Shown here one piece after another: positions 23,092-32,087 of a DNA stretch of 64,000 nt (position 1 is the stretch's first letter; each line of letters begins with the position of its first letter). The position numbers were made by a program, and so were the translations under genes. This stretch comes from Verrucomicrobium spinosum DSM 4136 = JCM 18804 (GTDB lineage Bacteria > Verrucomicrobiota > Verrucomicrobiia > Verrucomicrobiales > Verrucomicrobiaceae): contig NZ_ABIZ01000001.1 of assembly GCF_000172155.1 (NCBI RefSeq), positions 5,055,105 to 5,119,104 on the forward strand, read 5' to 3'. A model generated the notes under the pieces. That model saw only the letters and a program-made list of their open reading frames with translations. It was not told where the DNA came from and did not search any database.

Positions 23092-24525
23092 ATGCCAATC
23101 ACTTTACCCAAAGGCGGAAACATCTCCCTGTCCCCCGAAGAGCATTCCGATGGAAAACTGGCTGTAGGACTTGGATTCAGCGCCACTCCTGGACTCCACA
23201 GCCCTATCGATGTCGATGCGAGCGCTTTCCTGCTAGGCGAAGACGGGAGAGTGAGGCGGGGAGCCGACTTCATTTTCTACAATCAGCCCTCCGACGAGGA
23301 GAGCCGTTTCATCTGCCTTCTAGAGAACTCTCCCGGGCAGTCCGCAAACCCAGTCACCGAGGAGACGGATTCGGACCACGTCCGATTCTCCATCGATCTG
23401 GAAGCAATCCCCCCAGAGATTCACAGGATCGTCTTCTGCCTGACCTTGCATGGTGCCGAAGAAAGACAGCAGAATTTCGGGTGCATCAAGAGACTCTATC
23501 TTCGCGTCCTGAATCGCACCCAGAATATTGAAACGGTTCGCTTTGAGGCTGTGGGCGAGTTTTCGACGGAGACGGCACTGCAGGTTTGTGAGCTCTATCG
23601 GCGGGGAGACGGCTGGAAGTTCCGGGCAATCGGCCAGGGATTCGCGGGAGGATTGGCGTCGCTTGCCACCGGATTTGGAGTGCACCTGGAGATGGCGACA
23701 GACACTGATGATCACCCCCCTGCCAAACAAGACGATTCAAGTGAGACAGCCAATTTTGAAGTTGTGCCTCCAAGCATCAGCAGCGGCAAGGCCCCGCCCA
23801 GTCTGACAGATGGTTTCAATCCAGAGCTCCCCTCACTCTCGAAGAAGAAGCGCAGATCCAGCTCAGAAATTTTGGCGGCGCAGACGGAGGAGATCGCCCG
23901 CGCAATGAAGCCGTTTCTCCCCCAAATCGGTCTTACTCTGAGAAACGCGGCGAATGAGAGCAGCACCCGCATCTTGCTTGACCGTATTTTGCAGCAGGTG
24001 TTGGGATACAGTCTCGAGGAGATCAAACCAGAGCACAAAATACAGGGGAGAACTGCCGACTACGTGCTCTCACCGGGCGGCGTCGATGCCGTGGTGATCG
24101 AGGTCAAGCGTATCGGCGCGCCTCTCAAACAGAAGCAAATCTTTCAGGCCACCAGCTACGCCGCCTACTCTGGGATCAAATGGGCTCTGCTCACCAACCT
24201 CATCACCTGGAAGCTCTATCGGGTGTCCACAACAGACAAGATCGAGCCCCACCTGGTTTTCACCATTGATCTGAACAAGGGGCTCTCTGAAGATGCCGCA
24301 CACTATCTGACCCTGATCTCGAAGAATGGCATCGTACGGAAAACACCTTTGGAGAGACTGTGGCAGATCCGGCGATCACTCTCTACTGAAAGCCTGATCG
24401 GAGCGATCCTGCATGATGATGTGCTGGGACGCATCCGCACACTTATCGCCAGAGACACCGGCATCAACCTCGACACAGCGGACATCAAGGCTGCTCTGGA
24501 GCAGGACATTCTAAAAATTGAATAG
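23092..24525 (+). CDS. TerD domain fused to a PD-(D/E)XK type IV restriction-like nuclease
   Basis: 477 residues. Residues 1-200 are a TerD domain: MPITLPKGGNISLS, IDVDASAFLLGEDG (39-52), DFIFYNQ, SIDLEAIPPEIHRIVF, and ELYRRGDGWKFRAIGQGF (167-184). A polar linker (200-255) follows. Residues ~265-400 match the HSDR_N/COG2810 nuclease type: ADYVL (Asp323), VVIEVKR (Glu337, Lys339), QATSYAAY (Gln352, Tyr356), GIKWALLTNLITWKLY. The catalytic set looks intact. TerD domains bind calcium; the usual GDN loop is altered here (LENSPGQ). It stands alone between the prophage and plsC. Expected role: nucleic-acid cleavage triggered by a stress or phage signal sensed by TerD. Confidence 0.82.
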   Translation: MPITLPKGGNISLSPEEHSDGKLAVGLGFSATPGLHSPIDVDASAFLLGEDGRVRRGADFIFYNQPSDEESRFICLLENSPGQSANPVTEETDSDHVRFSIDLEAIPPEIHRIVFCLTLHGAEERQQNFGCIKRLYLRVLNRTQNIETVRFEAVGEFSTETALQVCELYRRGDGWKFRAIGQGFAGGLASLATGFGVHLEMATDTDDHPPAKQDDSSETANFEVVPPSISSGKAPPSLTDGFNPELPSLSKKKRRSSSEILAAQTEEIARAMKPFLPQIGLTLRNAANESSTRILLDRILQQVLGYSLEEIKPEHKIQGRTADYVLSPGGVDAVVIEVKRIGAPLKQKQIFQATSYAAYSGIKWALLTNLITWKLYRVSTTDKIEPHLVFTIDLNKGLSEDAAHYLTLISKNGIVRKTPLERLWQIRRSLSTESLIGAILHDDVLGRIRTLIARDTGINLDTADIKAALEQDILKIE

Positions 24526-24645
24526 GCGACCGCTCACTGCGCCGGAAGATCGGGCCAGTGACGTACTTTTCGCACGCCCTGGCCGGTTCATTTAAGCCCC
24601 ATCGACAAGCCTTGAACGCCTGAACGCCTCAACTTCATCGATCCT

Positions 24646-25257
24646 TCAAAGCTGCAACGCCGCGATCTGCGCCATCAAGTCCTCGCTAATTTTCCGGTAC
24701 AGATCTTTACCAGTCTCTGTGTAGTTGGCGGGATCAAAGTACCAAGGCTCCCCCACCACGAGAGTCACCTCAGAAGGGGCAGGCATGGAGCCGCCACGGG
24801 GCAGCGCCTCCCGCGTGCCGAAGAGCCGCACAGGGATGACGGGAACTTCAGACTTGGCGACGATCAACCCGACTCCAGGCTCACCGGGCAGCATCTTCCC
24901 ATCCAGATTGCGGGAACCCTCAGGGAAGATCAGCACCTTCTCCCCCTGTTTGAGCAGACGGATCACCGCCTTCAAACTGCCCATATCGGGCCGATCCTGG
25001 TCCACGGGAATGGAGTTCCAGGCCCGGTAAACTGCGCGAGCCATGGGGTTGTTCATCAGCGACTTTCTGGCGAGATAATAGATCTCCTCATCAAACGCGA
25101 TCCCCACGGCAGGAGGGTCAACGAAGCTCGCATGGTTGGAGACGATCAACGCACCACCTTTGAGATTCAGCCTCTCACCACCGATGACTTGATAGTTGAA
25201 GAATCCCCGGGCGAGGGTCTTGAATGTCTGATAGCCCAACCAGTAAGAGAGTTTCAT
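24646..25257 (-). CDS. plsC: 1-acyl-sn-glycerol-3-phosphate acyltransferase
   Basis: 203 residues. PlsC motifs: NHASFVDP (His42, Asp47 of HX4D), VYRAWNSIPVD, and FPEGSRN near residue 115, with PVIPVRLFG later. Transfers an acyl group to lysophosphatidic acid in phospholipid synthesis at the inner membrane face. The start overlaps the cmk stop by 4 bases, so it is the last gene of the tyrA-aroA-cmk-plsC operon. The cmk-plsC pairing is common in bacteria. Confidence 0.9.
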   Translation of the reverse strand: MKLSYWLGYQTFKTLARGFFNYQVIGGERLNLKGGALIVSNHASFVDPPAVGIAFDEEIYYLARKSLMNNPMARAVYRAWNSIPVDQDRPDMGSLKAVIRLLKQGEKVLIFPEGSRNLDGKMLPGEPGVGLIVAKSEVPVIPVRLFGTREALPRGGSMPAPSEVTLVVGEPWYFDPANYTETGKDLYRKISEDLMAQIAALQL

Positions 25258-25961
25258 GCGGATGCTACAGGAGCTTGGACCGGACCCGTTTCAGGGAAAC
25301 TCCGGGATGCCAGAAGGGCGAGCACATGGGCGACCACTTCTGCGAGATTCATTTCTGAGCTATCAACCACCACGGCATCTGCCGCTGTCATGAGCGGTGC
25401 GGTTTTCCGCGTGGAATCCATGCGATCGCGATCCCGCACCGAATCCGTGAGGCCCTGGAGGCCACGACGCTTCGCGCGAACTTCCTCCGAGGCGTCGATG
25501 TAGAATTTCCAGGGAGCATCGGGAAAAATCACCGTGCCGATGTCACGCCCTTCCATCACCGCCGGCTGCGAGAGGCCAAGACCACGCTGGAGATCAAGCA
25601 GAAGCTCGCGCACCTTGGGGATGCGAGCGACGTGGGAGACGGCCTTGTTCACCGGCTCGGAGTTCAGCTCCGCTTCCACATCAGCACCATTCACCAGAAT
25701 GACGCTGCGCCCATCCTGCACCGGACACGTGAATTTCGTGCGATCCATCACTTCCAACACTGCCGCTTCGTCCGTGGGATCCGCTTCCGCCAGGATCACA
25801 GCCAGTGTCGCGGCACGGTACATGTTGCCGGTGTTCACATAGGTCCAGCCCAAGCGGGCCGCCAGTTCCCGTGCGACGCTGCTCTTTCCAGAGGCAGCAG
25901 GCCCGTCTATGGCGATCACCTGGGGCATCACCTTGGATGTCGATTCGTCGAGGGTCGTCAT
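25254..25961 (-). CDS. cmk: Cytidylate kinase
   Basis: 235 residues. P-loop AIDGPAASGKSSVARELA at about 17-34, then YVNTGNMYRAATL and VMEGRDIGTVIFPDAPWKFY, all diagnostic of CMP/dCMP kinase. Phosphorylates CMP and dCMP with ATP. GDIGT-type residues and the RDR-x-DSTR segment near the C-terminus (DRDRMDSTRKTAPL) are intact. A short N-terminal extension of about 12 residues precedes the domain. Two bases separate it from aroA. Confidence 0.95.
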   Translation of the reverse strand: MTTLDESTSKVMPQVIAIDGPAASGKSSVARELAARLGWTYVNTGNMYRAATLAVILAEADPTDEAAVLEVMDRTKFTCPVQDGRSVILVNGADVEAELNSEPVNKAVSHVARIPKVRELLLDLQRGLGLSQPAVMEGRDIGTVIFPDAPWKFYIDASEEVRAKRRGLQGLTDSVRDRDRMDSTRKTAPLMTAADAVVVDSSEMNLAEVVAHVLALLASRSFPETGPVQAPVASA

Positions 25962-25963
25962 GT

Positions 25964-27343
25964 TCAGTCTTTGGCGAGGCGTTCACTCACCTCGGAAGGA
26001 ATGCTGCTGATGACGGGGATGGAGGTCTCGGGATCCAACGGCGCACGCTGGAAGAGTTCGAGATGTTTCTCAAAGCCGGGGTAGGAGGTGCTGATGCACT
26101 CCGTTTCGTTGATGGTGGTAACCCCCTCCGCGAAGAGGCCGGCAATGGCGAAGGCCATGGCGATACGATGGTCACCGTAGCTTTCCAGCTCGGCCCCATG
26201 AAGGTCCAGTCCGCCGGTGATTTCCATGCCATCGTCAAACTCCTCCACATGCACGCCCATCAGGCGCAAGTTTCGCGCCACGGCAGCGATGCGATCCGTC
26301 TCTTTCACACGCAACTCTTTGGCGTCCCTGATCACGGTCACGCCGCGGGCCAGCGCCCCGGCCACGGCCAGAATGGGGAGTTCATCGATCACGTTGGGAA
26401 TCTCCAGCCCGCCAATCTCTGTGCCCACGAGATCACCGCCCTGGACGGTGATGTGACCACAAGGTTCGCCATCGCTGATTTCCACCGTGTCGTTGATGCG
26501 GGCCCCCATGCGAATGAGCACATTCAGGATGCCGGTGCGGGTGGGGTTGAGACCCACCTTCTTGATCGTCAGGCTGGCCCCGGGAGTGGCCGCAGCGGCC
26601 ACAAGCCAAAAGGCGGCACTGGAGATGTCCCCCGGCACGAACAGGTCCTTGGGCTGAGGCTTTTGCCCGCCGTAGATGCTGATCGCATGACCGTCCCGCA
26701 CGACCTTTACATCGAAGTGGGCCAGGAGACGCTCGGTATGATCACGGGTGGTGACCGGCTCGATGACGGTGGTCTTGCCAGGCGTATTCCAGCCAGCGAG
26801 CAACACGGCACTCTTCACCTGGGCACTCGCCATCGGCAGCGTGTAGGTGATGGCTTCCAGCTCACCGCCATGAATGGTGATGGGAGCCGAGATCTTTTCC
26901 CCCTGCCCCTCCAGCCGCGCCCCCATCTGGCTGAGCGGGTCTGCCACCCGCTTCATCGGGCGCTTGGAAAGACTGGGGTCGCCAGCCATGGTCGCCGTGA
27001 AGGACTGGGCTGCCAGAATGCCAGACATCAGCCTCATGGTGGTGCCGGAGTTTCCACAATCAATGGTCTCCGCAGGAGCCTTCAGTTGCATGCCATGCCC
27101 GGTGACGGTCAGCTTCACCGGTTTGCCCCGACTGTCGGTCTGGAGCACCTCATACTCCGCCCCCATGGCCTTCATCGCGTTCAGGGAGCAAAGGCAGTCA
27201 TCGCTGGAAAGGAAGTTCTCGATCAGCGTCGTGCCCTCGCACAGGCCGGCAAACATGACCGCGCGGTGGCTGATGCTTTTGTCCCCCGGCACGATGAGCT
27301 CGGGGGGGACGTGTTTCAAAGAACGGACTTTGAGCTGAGACAT
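25964..27343 (-). CDS. aroA: 3-phosphoshikimate 1-carboxyvinyltransferase (EPSP synthase)
   Basis: 459 residues from ATG 27343 (MSQLKVRSLKHVPPEL). Motifs in order: VPGDKSISHRAVM, CGNSGTTMRLMSGIL, RDHTERLL, RVKETDRIAAVARNL and SYGDHRIAMAFAIAGL. Joins phosphoenolpyruvate to shikimate-3-phosphate in the shikimate pathway. The frame is open further upstream but would run antiparallel to nothing and through the tyrA coding region in another frame, so the internal ATG is used. It lies 55 bases after tyrA, a logical pairing in aromatic amino acid synthesis. Confidence 0.95.
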   Translation of the reverse strand: MSQLKVRSLKHVPPELIVPGDKSISHRAVMFAGLCEGTTLIENFLSSDDCLCSLNAMKAMGAEYEVLQTDSRGKPVKLTVTGHGMQLKAPAETIDCGNSGTTMRLMSGILAAQSFTATMAGDPSLSKRPMKRVADPLSQMGARLEGQGEKISAPITIHGGELEAITYTLPMASAQVKSAVLLAGWNTPGKTTVIEPVTTRDHTERLLAHFDVKVVRDGHAISIYGGQKPQPKDLFVPGDISSAAFWLVAAAATPGASLTIKKVGLNPTRTGILNVLIRMGARINDTVEISDGEPCGHITVQGGDLVGTEIGGLEIPNVIDELPILAVAGALARGVTVIRDAKELRVKETDRIAAVARNLRLMGVHVEEFDDGMEITGGLDLHGAELESYGDHRIAMAFAIAGLFAEGVTTINETECISTSYPGFEKHLELFQRAPLDPETSIPVISSIPSEVSERLAKD

Positions 27344-27398
27344 GGAGGTGTTGGCGTATGAAAAGAAAACTGACCGGACCTGGCGACTTTTGCCGGAT

Positions 27399-28268
27399 TC
27401 ACACCACTCCGTCACGGAGGGTTTTGGCGTTCTGAAGGAAGTGGTGCAATGCCCTGTCATCCACGTTTTCGAGGATCGCAAGCAGTTCATTGTAGAGGTC
27501 CCGGGCGGCCCGCACGGAGGCCTGCACCTCCTGCCTGTTCTCGAGCAGGATGCCCGTCCACAGGGCAGGGTCCCCTGCAGCCACCCGGGTGGTGTCACGG
27601 AACCCATTCCCGGCACAAGCCGCCGCAGAGGGGTCCTCATGAAGCGCGGCCAAGGCCGTAACAGCTGCGGCGACGTGCGGCAGGTGGCTGATGCGGGCCA
27701 CCTTGCGATCATGCTCCTCAGGGGACATCTCCAGAACCCGGCCGCCCAGCAGGGACCAGAAAGCGCGGACCGTGGTCAGAGCGGACTCTGCCGTGAACAA
27801 GGTAGGGGTGATCAGGCACGCCGCCCGCTGGAAGAGGTCCGGACGAGCGGCCTCCAGCCCGGCACGTTCAGATCCCGCCATGGGATGGCTGCCCACGAAC
27901 CGATAGGTGGAACGGGCAAAGACATCCTCCAGTGCCGTGACGACCGTCTCCTTCACACTGCCCACATCGGTCACCACACAATCCGGGGCCACCACGCTCT
28001 GCAGCGTCACCATCTCCGCAGCCAGCGCAGGCATCGTCTCCACCGGCGTACACAGCACCACCAGCCCTACTCCATTAAGCACATCATCGAGCTTGGTGGA
28101 AGCCAGATCGGCAAAGCCGCGCTCCGTGAGCTCCACAGCCGCTTCTGGACGTCGGGCCCAAGCACGCAGATGGGCGCCCGGGAGACCGGCACGCAGCGCC
28201 ATCAGCATGGAGCCACCGAGCAAACCGGGGCCCACGACAGCGATGTGAGGTGGCAGCGGGGTATTCAA
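27399..28268 (-). CDS. tyrA: Prephenate dehydrogenase
   Basis: 289 residues. NAD-binding motif IAVVGPGLLGGSMLMAL at 9-25, then VLCTPVETMPALAAEM, VTDVGSVKETVV, FVGSHPMAGSERAG and ARISHLPHVAAAV: a typical TyrA core. Oxidatively decarboxylates prephenate toward tyrosine. No ACT domain or chorismate mutase fusion is present. First gene of the tyrA-aroA-cmk-plsC cluster. Confidence 0.92.
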   Translation of the reverse strand: MNTPLPPHIAVVGPGLLGGSMLMALRAGLPGAHLRAWARRPEAAVELTERGFADLASTKLDDVLNGVGLVVLCTPVETMPALAAEMVTLQSVVAPDCVVTDVGSVKETVVTALEDVFARSTYRFVGSHPMAGSERAGLEAARPDLFQRAACLITPTLFTAESALTTVRAFWSLLGGRVLEMSPEEHDRKVARISHLPHVAAAVTALAALHEDPSAAACAGNGFRDTTRVAAGDPALWTGILLENRQEVQASVRAARDLYNELLAILENVDDRALHHFLQNAKTLRDGVV

Positions 28269-28366
28269 CGAGACAAAGAAAAAGCGTTCAAGAAGGTCGG
28301 AGCATGGTCATCAGATCTTCCCGGTCAGGCATGAGCTCAGCGGCAGCGAATGCGGGGGAAAGAAAA

Positions 28367-28389
28367 GGCGCGTTGGAACCCAACGCGCC
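28367..28389 (-). terminator. Rho-independent terminator
   Basis: On the minus strand GGCGCGTTGG, GTT, CCAACGCGCC is followed by TTTTCTTT. It sits 32 bases past the stop of the lipoprotein gene at 28421 and separates it from tyrA downstream. Confidence 0.82.
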
Positions 28390-28420
28390 CTGTTCAAGTT
28401 CAGCCATTACCCCAGGACGC

Positions 28421-28933
28421 TTAGGGGACAAGGAAGATTTTGCCGGTGCGCGGGTCGCGCACCTTTTGACCGGGGGTGAAATCACGCACATCCACCATGT
28501 TTTCCGGCTTGGCTTCCACGCCAGGGGGATAAACAAAGCCGGGGCGACCAGGAACCATCTTGCCATAGGTGGGCGGACCACCCGTACCAGCCCCCGTCTG
28601 CGCAGCGGGAGCGGGACCGGGCGGCGGGGGCACGGGAGGCGAAGGAGGAGCAGGCGGTGTGTCCGGAGTGCTGGGTGGGGTCACGTCCGTGGACGACGTC
28701 ACCGTGGACTCTGTGGGCTGCATGTTGGGGTCCGAAGACTCCACCGTGGTCGTCGGTGCACCAGACTGGGTCACCGGACTAGTCTGGTAGCGAGCCTGCC
28801 CTGAAGGGGCGTCATCCAGCGAGTACCCGCTGTTCCGCTGGCGGATGGTTTGCTGCGAACTGGTAGTCTCACAACTGGCAAGCACCAAACAGGCGCCCGC
28901 GCTGAGCAAAGGCAACAGGATCGAGGTCTTCAT
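28421..28933 (-). CDS. Pro-rich lipoprotein with C-terminal DPxTGK motif
   Basis: 170 residues. Lipoprotein signal with lipobox LASC (Cys at 20). A Ser/Thr/Gln-rich stretch is followed by a Pro-rich spacer (about 85-110). The last ~40 residues, with YPPGVEAK, DVRDFTPGQKVRDPR and TGKIFLVP, match the C-termini of the proteins at 44183-44836 and 44914-45648. An envelope protein with a conserved C-terminal module is the safest call. It lies 17 bases downstream of dnaN on the same strand, then a terminator. Confidence 0.7.
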   Translation of the reverse strand: MKTSILLPLLSAGACLVLASCETTSSQQTIRQRNSGYSLDDAPSGQARYQTSPVTQSGAPTTTVESSDPNMQPTESTVTSSTDVTPPSTPDTPPAPPSPPVPPPPGPAPAAQTGAGTGGPPTYGKMVPGRPGFVYPPGVEAKPENMVDVRDFTPGQKVRDPRTGKIFLVP

Positions 28934-28950
28934 CTTCAGGGGAAGGGAGT

Positions 28951-30048
28951 TTAGGAATTCACGCGCATCGGCATCAACACATAGAGGAAATTGGTCCCAC
29001 TACGCAGTACGCCAGGGCTGATCTCGTCAATCAAATGAAGGTAAACTTCGTCACTGACGAGATTGCGCAACGGAGCCATGAAAAACTCCGGGTTGAAGGC
29101 GATGGTCATCTCCGCCCCTTTGTAGTTGATGGCGACGCTCTCGCGGGCCTCACCCACGTCGGGAGCATTGGCCACCACTTCGAGATTGTCCTTGGTAAGG
29201 TGCAGCTTCACCGAGTTGGACTTGTCGCTCAGCAGCAATGACGTACGGCCAAGCGTACGCAGGAGGGGCTCGCGATCCAGTGCAATACGCTCACGAGCCT
29301 CTCCAGGGATCACCTGGCGGTAGTTCGGGTAGTTCCCCTCGATCAGCTTGCTGGCGAGGAAGAAGTCACCCAGATCAAAGGCGATCTGGCCGGAGCCCAC
29401 CTTGAGGGTCACTTCCCCCTCATCTTCCAGCAGACGCTGAATCTCATTCACCGCCTTGGTCGGGATGATGATGTCCACCTCGTTGCTCTGGGGGAATTCC
29501 AACTCCTGCTCCACCATCGCCAGACGGCGACCGTCCGTGGCCACCATGGTCAGCATGTTTTCCTTGAAGGAGCACAGGATGCCGTTGAGCACGTAGCGGG
29601 TCTCATCAGTAGAGATCGCATAGGAGGTTTTGCGCAGACAATCCTTGAGCACCCGCTGTTCCAGCTTGAACTCACGCGCATCACTGAAAGTCGGCAGCGG
29701 CGGGAACTCGTCAGCCGCCAGACCCATGACCTTGAAGAAGCTCGGTCCGCTGCGAATGTGGGCCACATTGCGCTCGTCCACGGTCACTTCCACCTCGTCC
29801 GACGGCAGTTCCCGGATGATCGAGACCAGCTTGCGGGCCGGAAGAGTGGTCGCTCCTGCCTCCTCAACTTCCGCCGCCACCGTACCGCTGATACCCACGT
29901 CAAGGTCCGTCGTGACAAACTGCAACTGGCCGTTGCCAGCCTTGATCAGGACGTTGGAAAGGATGGGGAGCGTCGTCCGGGTGCTGACGACATGTTGCAC
30001 TTGTTGGAGCGCGGTGAGGAAAGCTTCCTTGCTGATGGAGAATTTCAT
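28951..30048 (-). CDS. dnaN: DNA polymerase III beta subunit (sliding clamp)
   Basis: 365 residues from ATG 30048 (MKFSISKEAFLTAL). Clamp features: STRTTLPILSNVLIKA, EVTVDERNVAHIRSG, LNGILCSFKENMLTMVATDG, and the C-terminal SGTNFLYVLMPMRV. The dimer encircles DNA and tethers the polymerase. An in-frame reading upstream of this ATG adds 20 hydrophobic residues with no homology, so it was dropped. It lies downstream of dnaA in the usual order, with a large stem-loop between. Confidence 0.95.
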   Translation of the reverse strand: MKFSISKEAFLTALQQVQHVVSTRTTLPILSNVLIKAGNGQLQFVTTDLDVGISGTVAAEVEEAGATTLPARKLVSIIRELPSDEVEVTVDERNVAHIRSGPSFFKVMGLAADEFPPLPTFSDAREFKLEQRVLKDCLRKTSYAISTDETRYVLNGILCSFKENMLTMVATDGRRLAMVEQELEFPQSNEVDIIIPTKAVNEIQRLLEDEGEVTLKVGSGQIAFDLGDFFLASKLIEGNYPNYRQVIPGEARERIALDREPLLRTLGRTSLLLSDKSNSVKLHLTKDNLEVVANAPDVGEARESVAINYKGAEMTIAFNPEFFMAPLRNLVSDEVYLHLIDEISPGVLRSGTNFLYVLMPMRVNS

Positions 30049-30100
30049 GGTCAGGCTTGCGGCTTCTCTTAGCGAGAGGCAAAAATTAAGCAAGCATAAT

Positions 30101-30161
30101 GGGAGCAAAACCGGATGGTGTCGAAGGAAAAAAGTCCTTTCGTCTCACCCGTTTTGCTCCC
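30101..30161. terminator. Large stem-loop between dnaA and dnaN
   Basis: Perfect 11-bp arms GGGAGCAAAAC (30101-30111) and GTTTTGCTCCC (30151-30161) surround an inner imperfect stem CGAAGGA...TCCTTTCG. It lies 10 bases after the dnaA stop. It could terminate or attenuate the dnaA transcript, or be an RNA-processing site. The run of T after the stem on the minus strand is weak, so full termination is uncertain. Confidence 0.55.
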
Positions 30162-30171
30162 GGCAACCCGG

Positions 30172-31791
30172 TCAGGAAATCTTTTTAATTTTTTCCGTCA
30201 GAACACCCAACGTACGGCGAAATTCTTCAGAATTTGCCTTCGTCGAGACCGCTTTGCAGGCGTGAATGACCGTTCCGTGATCCCGCCCGCCAAAGGCATC
30301 GCCGATTTCCTTCAGCGAGGACTTGGTCAGCTCCCGCGCCAGGTGCATGGCAATCTGCCGCGGGATGGCAATGGAGGCGGGCCGACGATGGCTCGTCATG
30401 TCTGCCAGACGGATGTCGAAATGCTCGGCTACGACCTTCTGGATCCAGTCAATGGTGACCGCCTTGGCATCCGGCTCTTCCAGGATGTCACGGAGCAGGG
30501 TCTCCACGATCGTCTGGGTGAGCGGGCCACCGTTGCCCAGGGAGATGTGGGCTGCCACGCGCATGAGAGCCCCCTCCAGACGACGGACGTTGGTGCGGAT
30601 GTTCTCAGCGAGAAATGAAAGGACCCAGTCGTCCACCTGAACGCACCAGTCCACCATCTTCTGGCGCAGGATCGCCGTGCGAGTCTCCAGGTCTGGAGAC
30701 TCGATCTGGGTGGCCATCCCCCACTCGAAGCGCGACACCAAGCGGGCTTCAAGGTTCTTGATCTCACTCGGGGCACGGTCACTCGTCAGGACGATTTGTT
30801 TAAAAGAGTTAAACAAATCATTGAAGGTGTGGAAGAACTCCTCCTGAGTGCTCCCTTTTCCAGCAAAGAACTGGATGTCATCGATGAGCAGGACGTCCAC
30901 CTTCCGGTACTTCTGGCGGAAGGCACTCACCTTGCTATGGCGCAGGGCTTCGATGTACTCGTTGGTGAAGGCTTCACTCGTGACGTAGCGCACCACCTTC
31001 TTGGGCTTGTTGTGCAGGATCTCCCGTCCGATGGCCTGCATCAGGTGCGTCTTGCCCAAGCCGACCGCTCCATGCAGGAACAGGGGATTGTAGGTGCGGC
31101 CCGGCTTCTCCGCGACGGCCTTGGCCACCGCGCAGGAGTAGGTGCAGTTGGGCCCCACGACGAAGGCATTGAAGGAGAAGCGAGTGTTCAGGCCTGACTC
31201 CATGAGGAGACGGTTGAAGCGCGAATCGCTCTCGAACAAGGGACCCGTGGCCACCTCTGGCTTGTCCGTGACCCGATCCATCTTCTTCGCAGCCTCCTTG
31301 GCCGTCAGCGCGACCCCTGCGTCGAAGCTTGCCGGCACCAGATTGGGCGCCCCAGCAGCCTGGGCCTCTTTCACCGCCGCGGGCGAGGGCGCGACCACCG
31401 CCTTGAGCACGGGCGGCTCAGACACCGCGTCCGCCGCGACCATGTAGTCGATCTCACGCCCCCCGGGCAGGACCTCGCTTGCCGCGACTTGCAGCAGCTG
31501 CTGGTAGTTGTCCTCAATCCAGTACTGGTGCATCAAGTTTGGCACCAGAAGCACGAGCCGCTGATCATCCAGCAGCTGCATCCCCACACGCTGGAACCAG
31601 CGCTCAAACATGAGCGGACCGATGCGCTCTTTCATCAGGGCCTTGATCCGGGACCAAGGCTCCTCCTCGGGCGTGGCTACGGGACTCCCGCCCGTCCACA
31701 AAGGAAGCTCGCCATCCACCTCCCCTTCCCCGATCATGACCGTATTCGTCATCTTTCCGCTTGGTACTTTTAGGCCCCCTGATTGATCCAT
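30172..31791 (-). CDS. dnaA: Chromosomal replication initiator DnaA
   Basis: 539 residues. Domain I (about 45-115) has the WFQRVGMQLLDDQRLVLLVP pattern. A long Ala/Pro linker follows (120-185). AAA core: GAVGLGKTHL (241-250), VDVLLIDDIQFFAGK, LTSDRAPSEI. Domain IV: SLKEIGDAFGGRDHGTVIHA, the DnaA-box-reading helix-turn-helix. Starts replication at oriC using ATP. It is longer than E. coli DnaA (467) because of the linker and N-terminal tail. The first 20 residues could be non-native, and a start at MTNTVMIG (residue 14) is an alternative. Confidence 0.96.
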   Translation of the reverse strand: MDQSGGLKVPSGKMTNTVMIGEGEVDGELPLWTGGSPVATPEEEPWSRIKALMKERIGPLMFERWFQRVGMQLLDDQRLVLLVPNLMHQYWIEDNYQQLLQVAASEVLPGGREIDYMVAADAVSEPPVLKAVVAPSPAAVKEAQAAGAPNLVPASFDAGVALTAKEAAKKMDRVTDKPEVATGPLFESDSRFNRLLMESGLNTRFSFNAFVVGPNCTYSCAVAKAVAEKPGRTYNPLFLHGAVGLGKTHLMQAIGREILHNKPKKVVRYVTSEAFTNEYIEALRHSKVSAFRQKYRKVDVLLIDDIQFFAGKGSTQEEFFHTFNDLFNSFKQIVLTSDRAPSEIKNLEARLVSRFEWGMATQIESPDLETRTAILRQKMVDWCVQVDDWVLSFLAENIRTNVRRLEGALMRVAAHISLGNGGPLTQTIVETLLRDILEEPDAKAVTIDWIQKVVAEHFDIRLADMTSHRRPASIAIPRQIAMHLARELTKSSLKEIGDAFGGRDHGTVIHACKAVSTKANSEEFRRTLGVLTEKIKKIS

Positions 31792-32087
31792 TTCACCGCA
31801 CTCTTAACCCCGCTCCCGCCGCCTGGAAAGTTTTTAAAATTCATGCTCATGGTTTAGGACTCTTCGGCACGTCAAACAAGGAAATCTTCACTTAATTTTA
31901 GAAGCAGATTTTAGTTGTCAGCTCATAACACGGATTTTTAAATTTAATTTATAGCATTTCAAAATCGGATCATTTTTTCCATGATGTTCGACTTGACGTT
32001 TTGCCGCATTCGAGAAATCAAGGCCTCCGGAACTTTCCCCCTCCCCGAGATTGCCATCTGCCCCAACTGGCATCAATCGTGCGTGCC
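31792..32087. other. AT-rich region upstream of dnaA
   Basis: 296 bases upstream of dnaA, with a run from 31840 to 31990 that is strongly AT-rich for this genome (TTTTTAAATTTAATTTATAG). It should hold the dnaA promoter. I looked for DnaA boxes (TTATCCACA, up to two changes) and found no convincing cluster, so it is not called an origin. Confidence 0.4.

Noticed and set aside
25805-27361. 518-residue plus-strand frame opposite aroA and cmk
   Set aside because: Antisense to two genes with complete catalytic motifs.
27344-27712. N-terminal extension of AroA by 123 residues
   Set aside because: The extension is the tyrA coding region read in another frame; AroA homology begins at the internal ATG 27343.
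31792-32087. oriC upstream of dnaA
   Set aside because: AT-rich and well placed, but no convincing cluster of DnaA boxes could be read.
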